Shown here in pieces: positions 1-8,119 of a stretch of 33,559 nt of DNA. The notes under the pieces were generated by a model. The model ran no database searches, had not been told where the DNA came from, and saw nothing but the letters and a program-made list of their open reading frames with translations. The position numbers and the translations under genes are program-made. Every line of letters begins with the position of its first letter. The stretch's first letter is position 1. Source of the stretch: Crenobacter oryzisoli (GTDB lineage: Bacteria > Pseudomonadota > Gammaproteobacteria > Burkholderiales > Chromobacteriaceae); NCBI RefSeq assembly GCF_030385785.1, contig NZ_JAUEDK010000047.1, positions 1-33,559 on the forward strand. Direction: 5' to 3'.

Positions 1-289
1 GTTTGTGATCGTCGATGGCCATCCGATCCACAAGGCGAAGCTGGTCAGGGACTATGTGGAGAGCTTGGAAGGCAAGCTCAACCTGTTCTACTTGCCGCCT
101 TACTCGCCGCAACTGAATCCGGACGAGCAGGTCTGGGCGCACGTGAAGCGCCAGGTATCAAAGCGTCTGGTGCAAAACCATGAGGAAATGAAGCGGCTAG
201 CAATCGGCGCCTTGCGTCGAATCCAAAAGCTACCCGGGCTGGTGAAATCGTTCTTCCGCCAGCCTGAGTGCCAATATGCCTGCCAGTGA
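1..289 (+). CDS. IS630-family transposase, C-terminal part (5' end outside window)
   Basis: The frame is open from the window edge, so this is the last ~95 residues of a longer protein and the GTG at position 5 is not a real start. Visible are the second catalytic Asp region (VDGHPIHKA, the counterpart of the family's DN.P.H) and the block LPPYSPQLNPDEQVW, which carries the catalytic Glu of the IS630/Tc1-mariner DDE nuclease. The last ~30 residues match the usual basic tail. Such enzymes cut and paste their element at TA dinucleotides, which fits the TA-flanked short repeats found several times in this window. Family assignment is firm; whether the full gene is intact cannot be seen. Confidence 0.88.
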   Translation, partial: FVIVDGHPIHKAKLVRDYVESLEGKLNLFYLPPYSPQLNPDEQVWAHVKRQVSKRLVQNHEEMKRLAIGALRRIQKLPGLVKSFFRQPECQYACQ

Positions 290-312
290 CAATACTTTTG
301 CAAAGCTTAGTA
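1..312 (+). mobile_element. Right end of an IS630-type element (probable)
   Basis: The transposase stops at 289 and is followed by about 20 bases before a TA at 311-312. IS630 elements normally end a few tens of bases after the transposase and are bordered by TA, so the right end probably lies at 310/312. The left end is outside the window, so terminal repeats cannot be compared. The next element starts directly at this TA. Confidence 0.45.
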
Positions 313-389
313 AGAGCCGCTAACAAAATTCAGTGCAATGTCTGCTGCAAGGAGGCGCAACGCAGCAGGATTTTTGTTAGTGGCTCTAA
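311..389. repeat. TA-flanked short inverted-repeat element, family A copy 1
   Basis: The element runs from AGAGCCGCTAACAAAA (313 on) to its imperfect complement ending TTTTTGTTAGTGGCTCT at 387. The left end is preceded by TA. The core contains a small palindrome with arms TGCTGC and GCAGCA. It shares terminal repeats with the longer copies at 4577 and 10664 but has a different, shorter core. It looks like a non-autonomous, MITE-like element. Confidence 0.65.
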
Positions 390-683
390 GTGCAGTCGGG
401 GCACTGTGTGGCGAGCCATGTCGAACTATGATGCGTTGTGCCAGCTTTGGCACAGGTATTGCGCCCCCTGCGTGTTCTTCAAATCGGTCGAATCATTCTG
501 ATTTTTCGAATCATGTCTCAAGTATGTCCAGCCAATGTTGAAGCAGGACGTTTCGCACGCTCTCTCTGCGAGAGCCGGGTGCGGCCTGCCCATTACTACT
601 TCGGATTGCGTGGAAGTGGGCGGCCGTCATGCCCTGGTTACCCTTTGTCGTAACGCTTGCAATCGATAGCAAAACCCTTCGGG

Positions 684-738
684 CGTTGTTGTGCGGCCTT
701 GCCTAAAGCGCTTCGCAGGGCTTTGGTAGTGGTTCTGA
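684..738 (+). repeat. Family A element, internally deleted degenerate copy
   Basis: The stretch begins GGCGTTGTTGTGCGGCCTTGCC and ends GGGCTTTGGTAGTGGTTCT. These match the left-centre and right end of the copy at 4577-4694, but the middle block is missing and the left terminal repeat is not recognisable. Confidence 0.45.
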
Positions 739-1143
739 ATCCGATATCTAACGAACAACGCGTCGAGCCACTTCGAAGAGCCTGTTCAAAGCCAGACTCT
801 CGCCGGGGTAATGAATGGAATCTATTGGAACGAGCCATCGTTCAGGTTTTTTAAAAGCCGCAGTGTGTCGAGTTTGAAACAATCCCAGCAGGACTACCTC
901 TCTATTTTTCTGTATCAACAATCAGGTCATCAAATAAAAGCAGCGTTTATCAGAGCTGGAATGTTTTTTGCATTTGTTTTATTGCCTGGCTGTTTCAGGC
1001 GCACAGAGCATGAGGCTGGCGGCCAAGTCCAAATCGGGGCTATCTCGGTCATCGCAGGCCCTTCCGATTGTCCTGTGCCGTGGAGGAGTGCCTGGCCCGT
1101 GATGGACGCGCCGCCATCATGAATAGTAAAGCTCCGTCGACCC

Positions 1144-1860
1144 ATGAAAAATCGCCTAGCACTTGTCGTGCTCCTGCTCTCGACGACCTGCTTTGCCGGG
1201 GTCGACGAAGGTATGGCGGCTTACGACAGAAAGGACTACACAGCCGCCTTGGCTGAATGGCAGCCTCTTGCCAATCAAGGGGATGCTCAGGCCCAGGCTC
1301 GCCTTGCTCAACTGTACGAATATGGTCTTGGTGTCCCGCAGGACATGGCTCTGGCCGCCCTGTGGTATCTTCGTTCCGCTGCCCAAGGCTATGTCCCGGC
1401 GCAGTTCAGGCTTGGGGTGATGTATGACTGTGGCGAGGGGGTTCTGCAGGATACAACCCTGGCGGCGCAGTGGTATCAGCGTGCAGCCGACCAGGGGCAT
1501 GCCCGTGCTCAGAACAATCTCGGGATGCTGTACGAAGATGGCCAAGGGGTTCCGCAGGACGTGACCTTGGCGGCTCAGTGGTATCGGCGCGCCGCAGAGC
1601 AGGGCGATGTCCACGCCCAGAACAACCTCGGTTCGCTCTATGAAACGGGCCAAGGGGTTCCACAGGACGCGGCTCAGGCCGCGCAGTGGTATCGCCGCGC
1701 CGCAGAGCAGGGCGATGCCCACGCCCAGTTCAATCTCGGCGCTCTGTATGAGAAAGGCTTTGGTGTTCCGCAGGATGCAGCACAGGCTACCCAGTGGTAC
1801 CAACGCGCGGCGCAGCAGGATTATGCTCCAGCGCGAAAGGCCCTAGGGATTTCTCAATAA
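1144..1860 (+). CDS. Secreted Sel1-like repeat (SLR/TPR-type) protein
   Basis: A 238-residue protein with an N-terminal signal peptide (basic MKNR, hydrophobic residues 5-15, likely cleavage after CFA at 19). It is not a lipoprotein, since the Cys lacks a lipobox. The mature part is a partial plus five full Sel1 repeats of exactly 36 residues, each with the pattern AQ..LG.LYE.G.GVPQD...AAQWY.RAA.QG. Repeats three and four are almost identical, a sign of recent duplication. Sel1 repeats form alpha-helical solenoids that bind other proteins; the partner is not evident. No strong ribosome binding site precedes the ATG. It stands alone between mobile repeats. The family call is secure, the function unknown. 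Confidence 0.88.
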   Translation: MKNRLALVVLLLSTTCFAGVDEGMAAYDRKDYTAALAEWQPLANQGDAQAQARLAQLYEYGLGVPQDMALAALWYLRSAAQGYVPAQFRLGVMYDCGEGVLQDTTLAAQWYQRAADQGHARAQNNLGMLYEDGQGVPQDVTLAAQWYRRAAEQGDVHAQNNLGSLYETGQGVPQDAAQAAQWYRRAAEQGDAHAQFNLGALYEKGFGVPQDAAQATQWYQRAAQQDYAPARKALGISQ

Positions 1861-1892
1861 GAATCGGCTTTCGCCAAACTGGGGCTAGGCAC

Positions 1893-2035
1893 AGAACCTG
1901 TTTACGATCGGCTGCACTTGGATGCTTCTGCATCGAAACAGGGCTCAAATTGCTCATGTACGCCATGAGCGCTCCGTTTTTTTCTCCTCATCTCGCCTTG
2001 GTTGATCTTCACTCGCGAGATCGCAATCAGGTTCT
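1893..2035. repeat. Inverted-repeat element, family B (143 bp)
   Basis: Terminal repeats AGAACCTGTTTACGATC (left) and the complement of AGAACCTGATTGCGATC (right, ending 2035) bound a 143-base element. Inside are two perfect hairpins: GATGC/GCATC at 1921-1934 and GCTCATG/CATGAGC at 1952-1970. Single end-like copies occur at 21390 and, diverged, at 28808. It fits a small non-autonomous element with no coding capacity. Confidence 0.6.
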
Positions 2036-2055
2036 TAAATCTGCTTTGACCAACC

Positions 2056-2976
2056 TTACGCTGGCTTGGCCGGAAAACCGCGGAATTCCTGTTCCTGCGA
2101 CAGCAGGTCGTGAAGCCAATCGCGAAACGCCCGTACCTTCGGCAGCTCGGCGCTGTTCTCTGGATAGATCAGGTAATAGCTCCACTCAGTTTCGAGCACG
2201 GTGTCGAACGGGATCACCAGCCGACCGCGCTCCACGTCGTCGCGCACCATCGATAGCTGACCCAGCGTTACGCCCATGCCGTTGGCTGCGGCATGCAGCG
2301 CGTATTCCAGTGTGTCGAAAGTCAACCCACTATTCGCATCGACCTTGGTGGCACCGGCCAGCCGCAGCCACTGCCGCCAGCTGTCCTGTTCCCGCCACGG
2401 GTGCAACAGGGTGCGATAGGCCAGGTCGTTCGGCTCGCGCAGCGGATGCGGCCCGTCGAGCAGGGCCGGTGCGCACACCGGCACCAGCAGCTCACGGCTG
2501 AGTCGCTCAGCCACCAGCCCGGGACCGGGATCCTCGCTGTCCATGCCGATCAGTGCCAAGTCGTAGAGGGCTCGGTTGAATGGCATGTCGTGCTGCAGTT
2601 GGCTGATCAGGTGCACGGTGAGCGCCGGATAGCGCGCCTGGAAGTCCGGCAAATTGGGTAGCAGCCAGCGCATCGCCATCGTCGGCGGGCAGCGCACACG
2701 CAGATCGCCCTGACGCACCATTAGCGCCTCGCTCGCCTCGTGCAGCAGCCGAAACGCCTCGCGCACCGGTCCAAGCAGTGCCTCACCCTCGGCAGTCAGG
2801 CTGAGCCCGCGGGCCTGTCGCACGAACAACGGGGTACCGTAGAACGCTTCCAGTGCCTGAACCTGCCGGCTCACCGCACCCTGGGTCAGGTGCAAAGCAC
2901 TGGCGGCGCGGGTGAACGACAGGTATTCGGCCGCGGCGATGAAGACGCGCAGGGCGTTCAGAGGAGGTAGGCGCAT
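2056..2976 (-). CDS. LysR-family regulator, GcvA type
   Basis: A 306-residue protein from the ATG at 2976. An upstream in-frame ATG at 3042 would add 22 residues lacking family similarity. The N-terminal winged HTH (residues 1-60) begins MRLPPLNALRVF and contains SFTRAASALHLTQGAVSRQVQALE, the hallmark of the GcvA subgroup. The remainder is the periplasmic-binding-protein-like effector domain. It diverges from the MATE exporter at 3120, separated by ~140 bases with a promoter and a TACCA/TGGTA palindrome, so it probably controls that exporter and itself. The effector cannot be told from sequence. Confidence 0.9.
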   Translation of the reverse strand: MRLPPLNALRVFIAAAEYLSFTRAASALHLTQGAVSRQVQALEAFYGTPLFVRQARGLSLTAEGEALLGPVREAFRLLHEASEALMVRQGDLRVRCPPTMAMRWLLPNLPDFQARYPALTVHLISQLQHDMPFNRALYDLALIGMDSEDPGPGLVAERLSRELLVPVCAPALLDGPHPLREPNDLAYRTLLHPWREQDSWRQWLRLAGATKVDANSGLTFDTLEYALHAAANGMGVTLGQLSMVRDDVERGRLVIPFDTVLETEWSYYLIYPENSAELPKVRAFRDWLHDLLSQEQEFRGFPAKPA

Positions 2977-3051
2977 GGGTTGGGTGGGCCTTGAGATGGG
3001 GCGATGGGTAGGCCATGAGCTTTTTGCATGGCTGGCATGCATATTACTGCT

Positions 3052-3110
3052 TTGTCATTGCTTATGGCTATCCGTAACATCGTTCAAAACCTACCAAAAA
3101 CAAACTGGTA
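3052..3110 (+). promoter_or_regulatory. Candidate promoter and operator of the MATE gene
   Basis: TTGTCA (3052-3057), 17 bases, then TAACAT (3075-3080) resemble sigma-70 -35 and -10 boxes. Just downstream, TACCA (3092-3096) and TGGTA (3106-3110) form an inverted repeat with a 9-base A-rich spacer. The palindrome lies at about +5 to +23 of the predicted transcript and within the lysR divergent region. It is a plausible site for the adjacent LysR protein; this is inference. Confidence 0.4.
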
Positions 3111-3119
3111 TCGATCTTT

Positions 3120-4523
3120 ATGCTCACACTTCTCAAAGGCAGGCTCCTGTCCCTGCAAGTGCTATCGGTTTTCGGTCAATGCGGCCAAGTCATGGAAGAC
3201 GGCCGCGCGATCATGGCGCTGGCGATTCCGCTGGTGCTGTCGCAATTCGCCCAGACCGGCATTCTGTTCATCGACACACTGCTGATGGGCCGGCTTGGCC
3301 CAGCCTCATTAGCGGGTGGCGCCTTGGCGCTCTCGGCTTACTACTTCTGTTACATCCTGGTGTTCGGCGCGGTCTCGGCGTCGAGCAACCTGGTGGCACT
3401 GGCGCACGGAGCTGGGCGCCGCCGCGAAGTGGTGGCTGCGGTGCGTGCCGGTATCCTACTGTCCGCGCTGCTGTCGCTCGTGATCGGCATGGGGCTGTGG
3501 CATGCCAAACCTGTGATGCTGGCTCTGGGCCAGCCGGCGGACATCGCCGATGTGGCCCAAGGCTTCCTGCGTCTCTTGGTCTGGGGCATGCCGTTCAGCC
3601 TGCTGTTCATGGCGCTGCGCGGCTTCGCTTCGGGCATCGGTAAGCCTGGGCCGGTGCCATTCATTACCTTTAGCGCGCTGGCGCTGTCCGCTACGCTCGG
3701 ATGGGTGTTGTCACACTGGATCGGGGTGTACGGCATTGCGCTGGCGTCGGCCTGTACCTATCTCTACATGGGCCTGTCGTTCAGCTGGATGGTGACGCGG
3801 CATCGGGCGTTTCGCCGCTATCCGATCTTTGCCGGCTTCGATCGGCGAGACCTGGCCATCGTGCGGCCGCTACTCAAGATAGGGATCCCGACTGCCGGTA
3901 CGCTGGGGCTGGAGAGCAGCCTGTTCAATGCCTGTGCGTGGCTGATGGGGGCGCTCGGAGCGGTACAGCTGGCGGCGCACCAGAGCATGATGCAGCTGGT
4001 GATCGCGAGCTTCATGGTGCCGTTAGGGCTGATGTACGCGGTGTCGATGCGCGTTGGGCAGGCGGCCGGCGCCGGCGAGTGGGAGAGGGTGCGCCGTTCA
4101 GCGCTGGTCGGGCAGGGCATGGCCCTTGTCTGGACGCTGCTGACCGCGACGACACTGTTCTTGGCGCCGGATGCGTTGATCGCGCTGTTCCTGCCGGACG
4201 GCCGCGCCAATGTGGTCGAGGCGCGGGCGGTGGCGACGAGTCTGGTGCCGCTGGCAGCGCTATTGTGTCTGCTCGATGGCTGGCAGTCGTTGGCCGGCGC
4301 AGTGCTGCGCGCACTGAAGGACGCGCGGATCACGATGGTGATCTACACGGTTGGGTGCTGGGGCGTTGGTCTGCCGCTTTCCTGGTGGCTGTCGCGACAT
4401 GGCTTGGGGCCGGCCGGGGTGTGGTGGGGCATGTGTTCGGGGCTCTTGGTGGTGTGTCTGCTGCTGTATTGGCGCTTCGAGCACGCTACGCGCCGGCTGA
4501 TCCTGTTGCGGCCGAAGTTCTGA
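3120..4523 (+). CDS. MATE-family multidrug/metabolite efflux transporter
   Basis: A 467-residue inner-membrane protein with about twelve hydrophobic segments in two homologous halves, as in NorM/DinF-type exporters. Family landmarks include IPLVLSQFAQTGILFIDTLLMG in the first helices and the second-half block AAHQSMMQLVIASFMVPLG. MATE proteins expel cationic drugs or metabolites using a Na+ or H+ gradient. Length is normal. The start is uncertain: ATG 3120 has no clear ribosome binding site, and ATG 3192 (MEDGRAIM) is an alternative giving 443 residues. It sits between a divergent LysR gene and a co-directional MocR gene, so either may regulate it. Substrate unknown. Confidence 0.9.
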   Translation: MLTLLKGRLLSLQVLSVFGQCGQVMEDGRAIMALAIPLVLSQFAQTGILFIDTLLMGRLGPASLAGGALALSAYYFCYILVFGAVSASSNLVALAHGAGRRREVVAAVRAGILLSALLSLVIGMGLWHAKPVMLALGQPADIADVAQGFLRLLVWGMPFSLLFMALRGFASGIGKPGPVPFITFSALALSATLGWVLSHWIGVYGIALASACTYLYMGLSFSWMVTRHRAFRRYPIFAGFDRRDLAIVRPLLKIGIPTAGTLGLESSLFNACAWLMGALGAVQLAAHQSMMQLVIASFMVPLGLMYAVSMRVGQAAGAGEWERVRRSALVGQGMALVWTLLTATTLFLAPDALIALFLPDGRANVVEARAVATSLVPLAALLCLLDGWQSLAGAVLRALKDARITMVIYTVGCWGVGLPLSWWLSRHGLGPAGVWWGMCSGLLVVCLLLYWRFEHATRRLILLRPKF

Positions 4524-4576
4524 ACCGTTGTCTCGACCCGCGACAGATTGAGTGTGAGCCCATAGAATCAGCGGGC

Positions 4577-4694
4577 TAAGAGCCGCCAAACTAACCATCC
4601 CGGCGTTGTTGCTCTGCCTTGCCGTACTCCTTGTACGGTCTGCAGCAGAGCGCCTAGCCAAGGTCGCTGTGCTGGGCTTGGTTGGCGGCTCTAA
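4577..4694 (+). repeat. TA-flanked inverted-repeat element, family A copy 2
   Basis: After TA (4577-4578) the element runs from AGAGCCGCCAA (4579) to TTGGCGGCTCT (ending 4692), a perfect 11-bp terminal inverted repeat. The core holds the family signature CTTGTACGGTCTGCAGC at 4630-4646, shared with copies at 10664 and 11791. It fills most of the gap between the MATE and MocR genes and ends about 4 bases before the MocR ribosome binding site. Confidence 0.75.
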
Positions 4695-4705
4695 AGGGAG
4701 AGCCC

Positions 4706-6097
4706 ATGTTTCAGTTGGATACTAGTTTGCCCACGCCCTTGGTGATCCAGATCGTCGGGCAACTCAAGACGCTGATCGATGCGCAGAAGCTGCATGCCGG
4801 CACCAAGCTGCCGTCGATCCGCAGCTTTGCCGAAGCGCACGGCGTCAGCGTATCGACCGTGATTGATGCCTACGACCGGCTGGTCGCCGAGGGCTACCTC
4901 GTGCCACGCCAGAGCACCGGCTTCTTCGTGCGCAGCTTCCATCCGCGCCACTCGTTCGGCGTCTCTGGCAACGCGTCCGAGGTGCAGTTCGATTCGCTGT
5001 GGATGCTGCACAAGTCGTGGGAGAACGATACGGCCGAGATCAATCCCGGCTGTGGCTGGTTGCCCGAAAAGTGGATGGACGACGACAGCCTGCGCCGCAA
5101 CCTGCGCGCCGTATCTGGCCAGGCGGGAGACTTTCTTACTGGCTACGGCGCGCCGCAAGGCTATTTGCCGCTGCGTCGCAAGATCGCCGACTGGCTGCAC
5201 GAACACGAAATCTACGCCCCGCCCGAGCAGGTGCTATTGACCACCGGCGCCTCGCATGCGCTCGGCCTGTTGGTGCAGTACCTGGTCAAGCCGGGCGAGG
5301 CAGTGTTCGTCGATGAGCCCGGCTACAGCGTGCTGCTGTTCCACCTCAAACGCCTCGGTGCGAACGTGGTTGGCGTGCCATGGTCTGCGCAGGGCCCCGA
5401 CCTTGAGGCACTTGGTGCGCTGCTGCAACAGCACCGTCCGCGAGTACTGTTCACCAACCCGCGGCTGCAGAACCCGACTGGCGCATCGTGCTCGGCGGCC
5501 ACCGCCCACAAGCTCTTGCAGTTGGCCGAACGCCACGACTTCCTTGTCGTCGAGGACGATATCTACGCCGAGCTCGACCCAAGCTCGCGCCGCTCGTTGG
5601 CGAGTATGGATCAGCTCAGCCGGGTGGTCTATGTCAATAGCTTCTCGAAGACGATCTGCGCAAGTCTGCGGGTCGGCTACATTGCCGGCCATCCCGACCT
5701 AATCGGTGACCTGACCCAGTTCAAGATGATGACCGGCCTGACCAGCTGCGAGCTGACCGAGCGGGCAACCTACCAGATTTTGACCGAGGGGCGGCACCGC
5801 AAGCACCTGAAGATGCTGCGAGAGCGGTTGCACGTCGCGCAACAGGCGACGCGGCAGAGGCTGGCCGAAGCAGGGCTCGAACTGTTCAGCCCGCATGCGA
5901 GCGAGGGGATGTTCGTCTGGGCGCGCCGCCCAGGCCACGACGATTCGGCTGCCTTGTCGTACGAGGCGCTGAATGCCGGGATCTTCCTAGCACCTGGGCA
6001 CCTGTTCTACAGCGACAACGGCCCGTCGCCGTGGCTGCGCTTCAACGTCGGCTACTGCGACGATGCGCGTCTGTACGATTTCCTGACGCGAGCTTGA
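4706..6097 (+). CDS. MocR/PdxR-type regulator (GntR HTH fused to aminotransferase domain)
   Basis: The start is ATG 4706, preceded by AAAGGGAG; 463 residues. Residues ~5-75 form a GntR winged HTH (LPSIRSFAEAHGVSVSTVIDAYDRL). After a linker, residues ~105-460 form a fold-type I aminotransferase-like domain with the PLP-lysine in NSFSKTICASLRVGYIAG (Lys315) and the motif NPRLQNPTG. MocR proteins are transcription factors that sense PLP or a PLP-amine adduct and usually act on neighbouring genes; likely targets here are the MATE gene or something beyond the window's mobile debris. The translation start directly follows a mobile repeat, so its promoter may be new. Effector unknown. Confidence 0.92.
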   Translation: MFQLDTSLPTPLVIQIVGQLKTLIDAQKLHAGTKLPSIRSFAEAHGVSVSTVIDAYDRLVAEGYLVPRQSTGFFVRSFHPRHSFGVSGNASEVQFDSLWMLHKSWENDTAEINPGCGWLPEKWMDDDSLRRNLRAVSGQAGDFLTGYGAPQGYLPLRRKIADWLHEHEIYAPPEQVLLTTGASHALGLLVQYLVKPGEAVFVDEPGYSVLLFHLKRLGANVVGVPWSAQGPDLEALGALLQQHRPRVLFTNPRLQNPTGASCSAATAHKLLQLAERHDFLVVEDDIYAELDPSSRRSLASMDQLSRVVYVNSFSKTICASLRVGYIAGHPDLIGDLTQFKMMTGLTSCELTERATYQILTEGRHRKHLKMLRERLHVAQQATRQRLAEAGLELFSPHASEGMFVWARRPGHDDSAALSYEALNAGIFLAPGHLFYSDNGPSPWLRFNVGYCDDARLYDFLTRA

Positions 6098-6119
6098 GCG
6101 ACAAGGAATGAAAACGTCT

Positions 6120-6660
6120 GGAATTCTCATCGCAGGCAGGGAACCTGTCTGATTCTCTTGTCTGGGTGATCGCCGCAGCCAGGTGCCACGCAATGACTTC
6201 GTGGGCGCCGTTGATATTGTAAGCACCGTCACCGCTGACGCTCAGCAGTGTTTCATTGGCTGACAACTGTCTGAGCAACTCCGGCAGCAGCGGTGCATCA
6301 CCCACGGCAATCCCCGTTACCTCCAGCAGCAGGATTTCCAGGGGGTGACGCATTGACCCCCTTGAATCCTCCACCACTGACGACACTATTCCGCACGATG
6401 TTTTTTCATCTTCCATTCGTCTTCGCCCAGCATCTTGATGTCGGACCAGATGAAGACCGTTGCTAGCGGCACTTAATCGTGCGTCAAGGCTGCGCGAAGA
6501 TGGCCTTGGCCGGCCATCTGTCGACTTGTGCAACCAAGCTTCACACAAAGCGGATGCGTGCAATGCTACTTTGTCGAGTTGGGCTTTGGTCCTGTAGCAG
6601 CAAAGCATGGATTGCCGTACTGATGAAAAACCGGACTTGTCGGTGTTTGGGTAATTTTTG
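6120..6660 (-). pseudogene. Decayed IS5-family transposase
   Basis: Reading the minus strand, fragments of an IS5-group DDE transposase appear in order but in different frames. They are NGLHLV followed by SDIKMLGEDEWKMKKHRAE (counterpart of the DSTGIK region), then an in-frame TAG where the family has Tyr, then LEVTGIAVGDAPLLPELLRQL, then VSGDGAYN (second catalytic Asp) and a degraded PPRKNA-like block. Stops and frameshifts make it non-functional. No terminal repeats could be assigned. It marks the left edge of an accessory stretch. The gap 6098-6763 holds nothing else recognisable. Confidence 0.7.
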
Positions 6661-6763
6661 ATCGCGGCCGCACTGGCGCGCTCGACGCTCGATTCCGGCC
6701 TTCGCGTCGCGGCCTCCACCTGCAACGCAGGGGCGCGGGGATCCCGGAACGAAGGAGACGTCC

Positions 6764-7381
6764 ATGTTGATGAATTTGCTTCTCATCTTTGTTCCCATAG
6801 CGATTGCCCTGGAGGTCTTCGCTTCCGCTCACCATCTCCTCATTTTCATCGCTTCCTCCCTGGCCATCCTGCCCCTTGCTGGGTGGATGGGCCATGCCAC
6901 CGAGCAACTGGCGGAACGCATGGGGGAAGGGGTTGGGGGGCTTCTGAATGCGACTTTCGGCAATGCCGCCGAACTTATCATCGCATTCGCCGCATTGCAT
7001 GCAGGGCTACATCAAGTGGTAGAGGCATCCATAATCGGTTCCGTTGTCGGGAATATGTTGCTGGTGCTTGGCGCCGCAATGCTGGCCGGAGGGATGCGCT
7101 ATCCCGAGCAACAGTTCAATCCGCTTGGTGCGCGATCCCAAGCTACGATGCTCGTGCTTGCGGCTATTGCGCTTATTCTTCCCGCCACCTTCGAGTCCAT
7201 AGACGGCACATCAGTAAAGATGCTTCACCAGCTTAGCGTTTCGATTGCCGTCGTGCTCCTTCTCGTCTACGCGCTGTATCTGTTGTTCTCACTGGTCACT
7301 CATCCTGCGCTGTTCCGCAGTTCGCCCGCGCCCGAAAAAGGCGCACCCGAAAATGGGAGGAGAAGGTGCACACCTCCGTAG
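6764..7381 (+). CDS. cax: Ca2+/H+ antiporter (Cax), N-terminal half; frame broken at 3' end
   Basis: 205 residues from ATG 6764, with AAGGAG 7 bases upstream. It contains the first alpha-repeat of the CaCA exchanger superfamily, [15 protein letters not shown] (GNAAEL at residues 66-71), and about five membrane segments. Cax proteins export Ca2+ against H+ through two homologous halves of five or six helices. This frame ends in an unrelated tail at 7381. Adding one G to the GGG at 7355-7357 would turn NGRRRCTPP-stop into NGEEKVHTS and join it to the next frame. It is therefore the first half of one gene interrupted by a single-base deletion, a sequencing error, or a genuinely split gene. Confidence 0.8.
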   Translation: MLMNLLLIFVPIAIALEVFASAHHLLIFIASSLAILPLAGWMGHATEQLAERMGEGVGGLLNATFGNAAELIIAFAALHAGLHQVVEASIIGSVVGNMLLVLGAAMLAGGMRYPEQQFNPLGARSQATMLVLAAIALILPATFESIDGTSVKMLHQLSVSIAVVLLLVYALYLLFSLVTHPALFRSSPAPEKGAPENGRRRCTPP

Positions 7382-7836
7382 GGCGAGCCTTAGCGGTATT
7401 GGCGGCAGCCACCGTGGGGACCGCGTGGATGAGCGAGATCATGGTGGGTTCCATCGAACCCATGGTGCACGAGTTCGCTTTCAGCGACATTTTCGTCGGC
7501 GCCTTTGTGGTCGCGATACTGGGGAACGCCGCTGAGCATGCAACGGCCATAACCGCAGCGTTAAACAATCGCATGGATCTGTCATTTTCCATTGCAATAG
7601 GCTCGAGCGTGCAAGTGGCACTCTTCGTCGCGCCGGTGCTGGTACTCACTAGCTTCTTTCTCGCTCCATCCCCGATGGATCTGGCCTTCCGCCCCGACCT
7701 TATTCTGATCGTGGTCCTGTCTGTGATAGTCACGGCTCAAGTAGCGAGCGATGGACGCTCCGATTGGCTTAAAGGCACGCAACTCCTTGTCGTTTATTTC
7801 GCGCTTGCGCTCACCTTTTTTTTCTTGCCGCGCTAA
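7366..7836 (+). CDS. cax: Ca2+/H+ antiporter (Cax), C-terminal half in a shifted frame
   Basis: 156 residues if read from GTG 7366, overlapping the upstream frame by 16 bases. It contains the second alpha-repeat, FVVAILGNAAEHATAI (GNAAEH at residues 53-58), and the remaining membrane helices up to a normal C-terminus. GGGAGG (7355-7360) lies 5 bases before the GTG, a strong Shine-Dalgarno match, so independent initiation of this half is possible. Together the halves give the family's usual ~360 residues. As a single polypeptide it is disrupted; as two chains it could still assemble. Confidence 0.78.
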   Translation: MHTSVGRALAVLAAATVGTAWMSEIMVGSIEPMVHEFAFSDIFVGAFVVAILGNAAEHATAITAALNNRMDLSFSIAIGSSVQVALFVAPVLVLTSFFLAPSPMDLAFRPDLILIVVLSVIVTAQVASDGRSDWLKGTQLLVVYFALALTFFFLPR

Positions 7837-7842
7837 CGTGCT

Positions 7843-7878
7843 CTGAAAACGGTACCCCGAAGGGGGCTGGGGTTTCAG
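7843..7878. terminator. Hairpin after cax (weak terminator candidate)
   Basis: CTGAAA (7843-7848) pairs with TTTCAG (7873-7878), and inside it CCCC (7855-7858) pairs with the G run at 7862-7866. No T tract follows, so Rho-independent termination is uncertain. Between here and 8119 no gene is evident. Confidence 0.3.
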
Positions 7879-8119
7879 TGCCGCTGGTCGAAAACTGACA
7901 GGTGGCAGGCATCAGTTACCAATGCCTGATGGTGGTTCGGGCGGGCAGATCGATATCCGAAGTTATGACTGACCATCAATGACGGATGACAGCAGAAAGT
8001 TGCTGATCGGTCGATCAAAAATGGATGGGTTGGTAAGCATGGCTATGATGAGATGGCGGACACAGGTTCGCCATTTTCATTCTGTATCGGGTGTATCTGT
8101 TCCCTTGGTAGGCACGAAC

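Larger units (their letters stand above)
290..1143. other. Gene-poor stretch with short repeats
   Basis: About 850 bases between the transposase and the Sel1-repeat gene. It holds the compact inverted-repeat element at 311-389 and the shortened related copy at 684-738. The motif AGAGCCTGTTCAAAG near 778 recurs at 28420. Open frames here have no recognisable domain, good ribosome binding site or coding character. One frame at 961-1122 begins with a hydrophobic run ending LLPGC, like a lipoprotein signal, but lacks a convincing ribosome binding site. Confidence 0.5.

Noticed and set aside
961-1122. Possible small lipoprotein (53 codons, LLPGC near the start)
   Set aside because: The lipobox-like motif is suggestive, but there is no good ribosome binding site, no conserved domain, and the region is full of repeat debris.
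1344-1850. Regular repeats in the Sel1 gene as a CRISPR-like array
   Set aside because: The 108-base period is the coding period of 36-residue Sel1 repeats.
3701-4579. Plus-strand open frame of 292 codons overlapping the MATE gene
   Set aside because: Out-of-frame shadow, Gly/Arg/Ala-rich, no membrane pattern or domain.
6042-6725. 227-codon minus-strand frame as a genuine gene
   Set aside because: It mixes transposase fragments with sequence from other frames; the family order is only recovered by changing frames, so it is a pseudogene.
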